DNA of 12,517 nt from Nocardioidaceae bacterium. Its GTDB lineage: Bacteria > Actinomycetota > Actinomycetes > Propionibacteriales > Nocardioidaceae. Below, in pieces: positions 7,204 to 12,517 of this stretch (position 1 is the stretch's first letter; every line of letters starts with the position of its first letter). The DNA is taken from assembly GCA_013811715.1 (NCBI GenBank), contig JACCUS010000412.1, positions 1 to 12,517 on the forward strand, given 5' to 3'. The position numbers were made by a program, and so were the translations under genes. Under the pieces are notes generated by a model. That model did not search any database. It saw only the letters and a list, made by a program, of their open reading frames with translations, and was not told the DNA's origin.

Positions 7204-8589
7204 TCAGGAGTGGGCGTGCAGCGGCTTGCCCGCGAGTGCCAGATGCGCTTCGCCGAGTGCCTCGCCTTGTGTCGGGTGCATATGCACGAGCGATGCGACG
7301 TCAGACGGGAACGCCTCCCAGTTGTAGATAAGTTGAGCCTCGCCGATGAGCTCACCTACCCGGTCGCCGACCATGTGCACCCCGACGACTGCCCCGTCCT
7401 TCTCGCGGACCAGCTTGACGAACCCTTGAGTCTTGAGGATCTGGCTCTTGCCGTTGCCGCCGAGGTCGTAGGTGAGCGTCTCGACCCGGTCGTCGCCGTA
7501 CCGCTCCTTCGCGACGTCCTCGCCGAGCCCGACCGAGGCCACCTGTGGCTCGCAGTAGGTAACCCGGGGGATGCCGTCCTCGTCGATCGGCGCCGGGTCG
7601 AGGCCGGCGATGTCCTCCGCGACGAAGATGCCGTGCTGAAACCCGCGGTGGGCGAGCTGCATGCCGGGGACGATGTCACCCACCGCGTAGACCCCTGCGA
7701 CGTTGGTCCGCAGGCGTTCGTCGGTGAGCACGAAGCCGCGCTCCAGCTCGACACCCTGGGCCTCGTAGCCGAGGTCGGCGGTGGTGGGGCCGCGTCCGAC
7801 GGCGACCAAGAGCAGGTCGGCCTCGAAGGTCTCACCGGACTCGACGGTGACCTTGACTCCGCCATCGACGTGCTCGACCTGCTTGAACGAGGTGCCGGTC
7901 TTGAAGGCGATGCCGCGCTTGCGAAACGCGCGCTCGACGACCTTCGAGCAGGCGGCGTCCTCTGCCGGCACCAGCCGCGGGAGTGCCTCGATGATCGTCA
8001 CCTCCGAGCCGAACGACCGCCACGCCGAGGCGAACTCTGCGCCGATGACGCCGCCGCCCAAGACGATGGCGTGAGGTGGCACCGTCTCGAGCTCGAGCGC
8101 ATGGTCGCTGGTGAGCACTCGTACGCCGTCGACCTCGAGGCCGGGCAGCGATTTCGTGGAGGAGCCGGAGGCCAACACGATGTGCTGGCCGTCGTAGCGG
8201 GCGCCGTCGACCTCGACGGTCTTGGGTCCGACGAGCACGCCGGTGCCCTCGACTACGGTGATGCCACGACTTGCCACCAGGCCCTGCAGGCCCTTGTAGA
8301 GCCGGCTGACGACACCGTCCTTGTACTTGTTGACGCCGGTAAGGTCGACCCCCTCGAGGGAGGCGTTCACGCCGAACTGGGACGACTCGCGCACGGCGTC
8401 GGCGACCTCGCCCGCGTGGAGCAGCGCCTTCGTCGGGATGCAGCCGCGGTGCAGACAGGTGCCGCCGAGCTTGTCCTTCTCCACCAGCGCGACGCTGAGA
8501 CCGAGCTGCGAGGCGCGCAACGCGCATGCGTAGCCGCCGCTGCCGCCTCCGAGGATCACCACGTCAAAATCTGAGCCGCCGTCAGGCAC
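7204..8589 (-). CDS. lpd: Dihydrolipoyl dehydrogenase (E3)
   Basis: This FAD enzyme reoxidises dihydrolipoyl groups of E2 (and GcvH) with NAD+. Visible are the FAD-binding GGGSGGYACALRA at 14-26, the redox disulfide in GGTCLHRGCIP (C45, C50), a second Rossmann motif VLGGGVIGAEFAS at 176-188 for NAD, the TNVAGVYAVGDI FAD motif at 295-306, and the C-terminal HMHPTQGE with the His-Glu dyad (H438, E443). With GTG at 8589 the protein has 461 residues, normal for Lpd, and GGAGGA (8593-8598) lies just upstream, though with a short spacing of 3 nt. An ATG at 8631 would add 14 unconserved residues and has no well-spaced site. The gene is 76 nt upstream of the E2 gene on the same strand, giving an lpd-E2 unit, and divergent from the small 8759 gene. 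Confidence 0.95.
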   Translation of the reverse strand: MPDGGSDFDVVILGGGSGGYACALRASQLGLSVALVEKDKLGGTCLHRGCIPTKALLHAGEVADAVRESSQFGVNASLEGVDLTGVNKYKDGVVSRLYKGLQGLVASRGITVVEGTGVLVGPKTVEVDGARYDGQHIVLASGSSTKSLPGLEVDGVRVLTSDHALELETVPPHAIVLGGGVIGAEFASAWRSFGSEVTIIEALPRLVPAEDAACSKVVERAFRKRGIAFKTGTSFKQVEHVDGGVKVTVESGETFEADLLLVAVGRGPTTADLGYEAQGVELERGFVLTDERLRTNVAGVYAVGDIVPGMQLAHRGFQHGIFVAEDIAGLDPAPIDEDGIPRVTYCEPQVASVGLGEDVAKERYGDDRVETLTYDLGGNGKSQILKTQGFVKLVREKDGAVVGVHMVGDRVGELIGEAQLIYNWEAFPSDVASLVHMHPTQGEALGEAHLALAGKPLHAHS

Positions 8590-8758
8590 GCTTCCTCCGG
8601 GTCGAGTGGGGTTGTGGTCGTGCGCCGCCATCCTCGCATCATTGGGGCCTTGGGCACCCGGCAGGTTGGCTGGCCGGCCGACGTACGGCGAAAGTCCTGA
8701 GCCTGGTGGGGCGGTGGGGGATACTGGAGGCACGACGACGACGAGAGGCATCAACCCG

Positions 8759-9070
8759 ATGGCGTTTTTGAGGCGGCGGAAGAGCAAGCCCGGGACATTG
8801 CGCACGGCGGAGTCCGACGATGCCCGCTACCTCAAGGAGTGGATCGGGACCCGGTCGGGCATCGAGGGGTTCATCGAGCCGCGCACCGCGGTCACCGACA
8901 CCACGCTGCTGCTGGTGGCGATCGACGGGGAGTGGACCCGGCGGCGGGTCCCGTCCATCGAGTGGGCGCACAGCTTCGCCAACAAGAACGGCATCCCCAG
9001 CTACGACGCGGCCGTCGTCGGCTACCCGGCGCGGATGCGCGAGTTCAACCGCCGTACCAAGCACAACTGA
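8759..9070 (+). CDS. Small conserved protein of unknown function
   Basis: This 103-residue protein has no membrane segment and is predicted cytoplasmic. It begins with a basic stretch (MAFLRRRKSKPG), then a charged helix (DDARYLKEWIGTRSGIEGF), EPRTAVTDTTLLLVAIDGEW at about 40-59, TRRRVPS, and a C-terminal half with YDAAVVGYPARMREFNRR at about 82-99. I recall similar small proteins in many actinobacteria, sometimes labelled oxidoreductase without evidence; no cofactor motif is visible here. The ATG at 8759 has AGAGG (8744-8748) 10 nt upstream. The open frame continues 51 codons further upstream into the gap, but that part looks non-coding. It is divergent from lpd and ends 76 nt before the convergent aminopeptidase gene, with a repeat array between the two stops. 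Confidence 0.8.
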   Translation: MAFLRRRKSKPGTLRTAESDDARYLKEWIGTRSGIEGFIEPRTAVTDTTLLLVAIDGEWTRRRVPSIEWAHSFANKNGIPSYDAAVVGYPARMREFNRRTKHN

Positions 9071-9080
9071 GCTCACGCAC

Positions 9081-9146
9081 CTTCCGCCCGCCGAGGTTGC
9101 ATCTTCCGCCCGCCGAGGTTGCACCTCTTGTCGCCCGAGGTTGGCG
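9081..9146. repeat. Three-unit tandem array, 22-nt period, core CGAGGTTG
   Basis: Units start at 9081, 9103 and 9125. The first two match over 21 nt (beginning CTTCCGCCCGCCGAGGTTGC); the third is degenerate (CTCTTGTCGCCCGAGGTTGG). The array fills the gap between two convergent genes. The same GAGGTTG core recurs with the same period at 11852-11939. Confidence 0.85.
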
Positions 9147-10652
9147 TCAGTGGGAGCGCTCGGTGGCGAGCTGGACGAGGGTGCGTACGGCGGCACCGGT
9201 GCCGCCCTTGGGGGTGTAGCCCCACGGGGAGTCGTCGTTGAACGCCGGCCCGGCGATGTCGAGGTGCGCCCACGTGATGCCCTCACCGACGAACTCGCGC
9301 AGGAACGCCGCGGCGTACAGTGCCCCGCCCCAGGCCTCGGGGTTGTGCTGGCTGAGGTCGGCGATCTTGGTGGTGCGGACCTTGTCGTTCATCTCCTCTG
9401 GGATCGGCAGCGGCCACATCAGCTCACCGGCCCGCTCGGCGATCTGGGGCAGCTCCTCGTGCAGCGCTTCGTCGTTGCTGAACACGCCGGACATCCTGCT
9501 GCCCAGCGCGACCACGCAGGCGCCGGTCAGGGTGGCCACATCGACGATCAGGTCGGGCTTGTCGGAGTTGGCGGTGGTGATGCCGTCGGCGAGGACGAGG
9601 CGGCCCTCCGCGTCGGTGTTGAGCACCTCCACGGTCTTGCCGCCATACATCGTCAGTACGTCGCCGGGGCGGGTCGCGTGCCCCGACGGCATGTTCTCCG
9701 CCAGACACGCGTAGGCGGTGACCCGGACCGGCAGACCGAGGTCGGCGATCGCGAAGACTGCCGCCGACACGGCGGCCGCGCCAGACATGTCGCACTTCAT
9801 CGTGCCCATGGCGGTGCTGGACTTGATGGACAGGCCGCCGGAGTCGAACGTGATCCCCTTCCCCACGAACGCGAGGTGGGCCACCGGCCGGGTGGGCTTG
9901 TAGGCGATCTTGACCAGTCGTGGTCCGCGGACCGAACCCTTGCCGACCCCCATGATGCCCCCGTACCCCTTGGACTGCAGTGTCTTGTCATCGGTCACCG
10001 TCACCGCGACCTTCGACGCCTTGCCCCGAGTCTTAAGGCCCTCAGCGAACGACTCCGGGTACAGGTCGTTCGGCGGAGTGTTGATCAGGTCGCGGGCGAA
10101 GTTGACCGCCTCGGCGACTGCGGTGGCAGCCTCCACTGCTTGCTTGGCGCCCTTGGCCTTCGCTTGCTCGCTGAGCAGTACCAGATCACCAGTCGGCTCG
10201 TGCTTCTTGGTGAGGTAGCGGTCGTAGACGTAGGCGCCGAGCAACGCTCCCTCCGCCACCGCCCGGACCTGCTCGTCGGTCTCGGCCGGCAGCGCGAGCG
10301 CCACCGTCTCGCAGCCGGCCAGCTCCCGCGCGGCCGCACCGCTCGCCCGACGCAGTGACTCCAGGTCGACGTGCCCGTTGTGGCCGCCCTCGCCGAGCCC
10401 GGCCAGCACCACCATCGGCGCCTTGGTGACATCGGCCGCAGGGATCTTGCAGACATCCCCGGCCTTGCCGGTCGCGCCGAGCTGCCTCAGCCGCTTCGTG
10501 AAGTTCTTGGTGAAGTCCTTGCCGAAGGCGGCGACGACATCACTCGCCCCTGTCGCCGGCGTGAGCGAGTCGCCGTCGGCGTGAACTCCGATGACGATCG
10601 CGTCGGCCTTGATGGAATGGGCGGGGGCCTTGCGGAGGGTGACAGCGGTCAT
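9147..10652 (-). CDS. pepA: Leucyl aminopeptidase, M17 family
   Basis: This cytosolic two-metal exopeptidase removes N-terminal residues from peptides and normally forms hexamers. The 501-residue length fits. The catalytic domain (about 165-501) has all expected residues: metal ligands K265 and D270 in GKGITFDSGG, D288 in MKCDMSG, D347 and E349 in NTDAEGRL, and catalytic K277 and R351. NTPPNDLYPE at 191-200 and VDVATLTGAC at 370-379 are further family marks. The N-terminal part (1-160) is the variable macrodomain-like region. I chose ATG 10652 because GAGGA (10662-10666) lies 9 nt upstream; the 9-codon longer form lacks such a site. The gene is divergent from gcvT across 69 nt. The M. tuberculosis homologue is called PepB (Rv2213) and also lies near gcvT and dlaT. 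Confidence 0.95.
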   Translation of the reverse strand: MTAVTLRKAPAHSIKADAIVIGVHADGDSLTPATGASDVVAAFGKDFTKNFTKRLRQLGATGKAGDVCKIPAADVTKAPMVVLAGLGEGGHNGHVDLESLRRASGAAARELAGCETVALALPAETDEQVRAVAEGALLGAYVYDRYLTKKHEPTGDLVLLSEQAKAKGAKQAVEAATAVAEAVNFARDLINTPPNDLYPESFAEGLKTRGKASKVAVTVTDDKTLQSKGYGGIMGVGKGSVRGPRLVKIAYKPTRPVAHLAFVGKGITFDSGGLSIKSSTAMGTMKCDMSGAAAVSAAVFAIADLGLPVRVTAYACLAENMPSGHATRPGDVLTMYGGKTVEVLNTDAEGRLVLADGITTANSDKPDLIVDVATLTGACVVALGSRMSGVFSNDEALHEELPQIAERAGELMWPLPIPEEMNDKVRTTKIADLSQHNPEAWGGALYAAAFLREFVGEGITWAHLDIAGPAFNDDSPWGYTPKGGTGAAVRTLVQLATERSH

Positions 10653-10691
10653 GATGATGCGTCCTCGCGTCGGGATCACGGGTCGTCGGCG

Positions 10692-10718
10692 ACTCTACAC
10701 ACTGCGGTAGGTTGCCAA
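10692..10718 (-). promoter_or_regulatory. Candidate promoter of the leucyl aminopeptidase gene
   Basis: On the minus strand TAGAGT (10692-10697) fits the TANNNT -10 pattern and TTGGCA (10713-10718) resembles a -35 box, with a slightly short 15-nt spacer. Transcription would start near 10685, leaving a leader of about 33 nt containing the GAGGA site. Confidence 0.4.
10708..10713 (+). promoter_or_regulatory. Candidate -10 element for leaderless gcvT transcription
   Basis: TAGGTT fits TANNNT and ends 8 nt before the gcvT ATG at 10722, the distance expected when transcription starts at or next to the start codon. There is no clear Shine-Dalgarno before the ATG, which agrees with a leaderless message. 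No good -35 is seen. Confidence 0.4.
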
Positions 10719-10721
10719 ACC

Positions 10722-11834
10722 ATGACGGAGGAGACCACCTCGCATCTGCTGACCTCGCCACTGCACGACCGCCACGTCGAGTTGGGTGCCAAGTTCGCGG
10801 AGTTCGCGGGCTGGTCGATGCCGCTGGAGTACACCGGCGCGGTCAAGGAGCACAACGCCGTGCGTGGGGCGGTGGGCGTCTTCGACGTGAGCCACCTGGG
10901 CAAGGCGGTGGTCCGGGGGGCGGGCGCAGCGACGTACATCAACGGCTGCCTCACCAACGACCTCGCCAAGATCGCGCCCGGCAAGGCCCAGTACACGTTG
11001 TGCTGCCGCGACGACGGCGGTGTGGTGGACGACCTGATCACCTATCTGCGCGGCGACGACGAGGTGTTCTTGATCCCCAACGCCGCCAACTCGGCCGAGG
11101 TCGTGCGGCTGCTCACGGGGTCGGCGCCGCAGGGCGTCGACGTCGTCGACCTGCACGCGGAGTACGCCGTGCTGGCGGTGCAGGGGTCGAGGAGCGACGC
11201 CGTGCTGGCGGCCGCCGGCTTGCCGGTGGGCCTCGGCTACATGTCGTTCGTCGAGGTGTCGTATGAAGGGGTGGAAGTGGTGGTCTGCCGCACGGGCTAC
11301 ACCGGCGAGCGTGGCTACGAGCTGGTCGTCCCTGCGGCCGCTGCTGGGTCGGTGTGGGACGTGATCATGGCCGCCGGCGCCGAGCAAGGGATCGTCCCCG
11401 CCGGCTTGGGTGCTCGCGACACGCTGCGGACCGAGATGGGCTACCCGTTGCACGGCCAGGACATCTCGCCCGAGATCACGCCGGTGCAGGCGCGGCTGGG
11501 CTGGGCGGTTGGCTGGAAGAAGGAGTCGTTCTGGGGGGATGAGGTCTTGCGAGCGGAGAGGGAGGCCGGTCCCGCCCGTGTGCTGCAAGGGCTGGTCGCG
11601 TCGGGACGCGGCATTCCGCGTCCGCACATGGGGGTGCGCGGCGGCGACGACCGCGTCCTCGGCGAGATTACGTCGGGGACGTTTTCGCCGACGCTGCGCA
11701 AGGGGGTCGCGCTCGCGTTGCTCGAGCCCGCCTTAGGCGATGGTGAGGAGGTGTACGTCGATGTTCGCGGCCGCCGCGAGCCCTTCACGGTGACGAAGCC
11801 ACCCTTCGTCACATCTGCAGCCCGCAAGCCCTGA
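10722..11834 (+). CDS. gcvT: Glycine cleavage system T protein (aminomethyltransferase)
   Basis: GcvT takes the aminomethyl group from lipoylated GcvH, releases ammonia and makes 5,10-methylene-tetrahydrofolate. The 370-residue length is typical. Landmarks are LHDRHVELGAKFAEFAGWSM at 14-33, FDVSHLGK at 54-61, YTLCCRDDGGVVDDLI at 91-106 with the catalytic aspartate of the family (D103 or D104), CRTGYTGERGYEL at 189-201, GLGARDTLRTEMGYPLHGQD at 228-247, and SGTFSPTL at 318-325 in the C-terminal domain. No gcvH or gcvP is present; the partners must be elsewhere, as in M. tuberculosis, where gcvT also sits apart from gcvB. The ATG at 10722 is the only start that keeps the conserved N-terminus, and may be leaderless. 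The gene is divergent from the aminopeptidase and convergent with the DUF559-type gene. Confidence 0.96.
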   Translation: MTEETTSHLLTSPLHDRHVELGAKFAEFAGWSMPLEYTGAVKEHNAVRGAVGVFDVSHLGKAVVRGAGAATYINGCLTNDLAKIAPGKAQYTLCCRDDGGVVDDLITYLRGDDEVFLIPNAANSAEVVRLLTGSAPQGVDVVDLHAEYAVLAVQGSRSDAVLAAAGLPVGLGYMSFVEVSYEGVEVVVCRTGYTGERGYELVVPAAAAGSVWDVIMAAGAEQGIVPAGLGARDTLRTEMGYPLHGQDISPEITPVQARLGWAVGWKKESFWGDEVLRAEREAGPARVLQGLVASGRGIPRPHMGVRGGDDRVLGEITSGTFSPTLRKGVALALLEPALGDGEEVYVDVRGRREPFTVTKPPFVTSAARKP

Positions 11835-11851
11835 CACTCGTGCAGTCCTCA

Positions 11852-11939
11852 CCTCGCGAGGTTGCGCGTCATGCCTCACGAAGTTGCACTTCTTGTCTCG
11901 CGAGGTTGCACGTCATGCCTCGCGAGGTTGTAACGACGG
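11852..11939. repeat. Four-unit tandem array, 22-nt period, core CTCGCGAGGTTG
   Basis: Units start at 11852, 11874, 11896 and 11918, each 22 nt. Typical units read CCTCGCGAGGTTGCACGTCA, and three of the four contain the palindrome CTCGCGAG. The second unit is altered (CCTCACGAAGTTGCACTTCT) and the fourth diverges after GTTG. The array lies in a convergent gap and shares core and period with 9081-9146. Confidence 0.88.
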
Positions 11940-11945
11940 TCGTTA
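11931..11945. other. 15-nt palindrome TAACGACGGTCGTTA
   Basis: Perfect 7-nt arms around a central G directly follow the last array unit and end 15 nt before the stop of the convergent DUF559-type gene. It may be a protein-binding site, or a small hairpin with 6-nt stem and 3-nt loop shared by both convergent transcripts. No T-tract follows on either strand. Confidence 0.5.
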
Positions 11946-11960
11946 TCGACTTCGTGCTGA

Positions 11961-12517
11961 TCATGAGCGCCGAGCCGCGAGCGCGTCTCTGATCTCCTGG
12001 ATCAGGCACATCAGCGCCTGTCCGCGTAGCCGCTCCTTCGTGACGACGATGACTATCCAGCCACGGTCGCGCAGCCATCGGCGACGCGCTTCGTCGCGGC
12101 GTCGTTGTTCCTTGGTCTTGTGAAACCTCTTGCCGTCGTACTCGATTGCGATCTTGCTCAATATGTATGCAAGGTCAAGCCTGAATATGGGTTCTCCATA
12201 GTCGTCCTCGACCCAGACCTGCAACTGCGGGACCGGTAGGTCGGCATCGATGATCGCCAGCCTGGTCCAGGACTCACCGGTAGATTCGGATCTGCCGTCG
12301 GCGAGTTGACAGAGTTCGCGCAGCTGAACTACTCCTCGGCGACCTGCGTAGCGCCCGCTCTCGCGGATGAGATCCTCCTTGCTGACATCGCCTTGGCGCA
12401 GGAACTGGTCGAGGGTGATCAAGGCCTCGTATCGTCGCAGGAGGCAGCCCAGGTCCAGAGCAGTGCGCAACTTGGAGGTGACCGGTACGCCATCGACGAC
12501 GACGATGTCCGCCGCGG
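11961..12517 (-). CDS. DUF559-type endonuclease-like protein, C-terminal part (cut by window edge)
   Basis: The last 184 residues are visible; the reading frame stays open to the window edge, so the start lies beyond 12517. A TTG at 12470 could serve as a start, but the residues before it (VVVDGVPVTS) already look like family sequence. Features are a helical middle (VPVTSKLRTALDLGCLLRRY), the block DGRSESTGESWTRL at 73-86 of the visible part, and a Vsr-like restriction-endonuclease core with FRLDLAY (D114), IAIEYDG (E125, D127) and RRRWLRDRGWIVIVV. Actinobacterial proteins of this kind are often about 300 residues, with an AbiEi-antitoxin-like winged helix in front, and occur in several copies; activity is mostly untested. 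Several AT-richer stretches (about 12115-12200) contrast with the neighbours and suggest acquisition. Convergent with gcvT. Confidence 0.8.
   Translation of the reverse strand, partial: AADIVVVDGVPVTSKLRTALDLGCLLRRYEALITLDQFLRQGDVSKEDLIRESGRYAGRRGVVQLRELCQLADGRSESTGESWTRLAIIDADLPVPQLQVWVEDDYGEPIFRLDLAYILSKIAIEYDGKRFHKTKEQRRRDEARRRWLRDRGWIVIVVTKERLRGQALMCLIQEIRDALAARRS

Noticed and set aside
7210..8574. 454-residue plus-strand open frame antisense to lpd
   Set aside because: It mirrors lpd almost exactly, lacks recognisable motifs, and arises from GC-rich third positions of the real gene.
9081..9146. CRISPR array
   Set aside because: The 22-nt units are contiguous without unique spacers, and no cas genes are present; the same holds for 11852-11939.
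8820..10358. 512-residue plus-strand open frame covering the small protein, array and aminopeptidase gene
   Set aside because: It crosses the end of one supported gene, a repeat array and the antisense of the aminopeptidase gene; composition is that of a shadow frame.
12468..12470. TTG as the true start of the DUF559-type gene
   Set aside because: The frame is open to the window edge and residues upstream of the TTG resemble the family, so the gene very probably starts outside the window.

Overview
The window is high-GC DNA with dense coding, GTG starts, long antisense shadow frames and an actinobacterial gene set. The order gcvT / pepB / lpd / dlaT / TIGR01777-family SDR / lipB resembles the block around pepB-dlaT-Rv2216-lipB of Mycobacterium tuberculosis and the pepA-lpd-sucB order of Streptomyces. 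Protein flavour and the dispersed GAGGTTGCA repeats suggest Nocardioidaceae or another member of Propionibacteriales. This is inference from memory, not a database result.

Layout. 1-1268 (minus): the start of an ABC-2 type permease, cut by the window edge, and its ATPase, joined by an ATGA overlap. 1352-3265 (minus): lipB (octanoyltransferase) and, 6 nt upstream of it, a cyclopropane/methyl fatty-acid synthase family gene. 3411-4082 (plus): a membrane-anchored protein of unknown function, divergent from the fatty-acid gene and convergent with the next. 4106-4996 (minus): TIGR01777-family SDR. 5163-7127 (minus): dihydrolipoamide acyltransferase E2 with two almost identical lipoyl domains. 7204-8589 (minus): dihydrolipoamide dehydrogenase E3. 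8759-9070 (plus): small unknown protein. 9147-10652 (minus): M17 leucyl aminopeptidase. 10722-11834 (plus): gcvT, divergent from the aminopeptidase. 11961-12517 (minus): a DUF559-type endonuclease-like protein, cut by the window edge.

Much of the window concerns lipoate. LipB transfers the octanoyl precursor, the E2 carries lipoyl groups on K43 and K227, Lpd reoxidises them, and GcvT works on lipoylated GcvH. No lipA, gcvH, gcvP or E1 gene lies here. The aminopeptidase, the ABC pair and the fatty-acid methyltransferase have no obvious mechanistic link to this theme.

No gap between genes exceeds 300 bases; the largest are about 145-170 bases (3266-3410, 4997-5162, 8590-8758). The most unusual non-coding structure is a pair of short tandem-repeat arrays with 22-nt period and a shared GAGGTTG core. 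They lie in two separate convergent intergenic gaps (9081-9146 and 11852-11939). The second is followed by a 15-nt palindrome and the DUF559 gene. No wholly new multi-gene system is evident; these arrays and their possible tie to the DUF559 gene are the best candidates for something undescribed.
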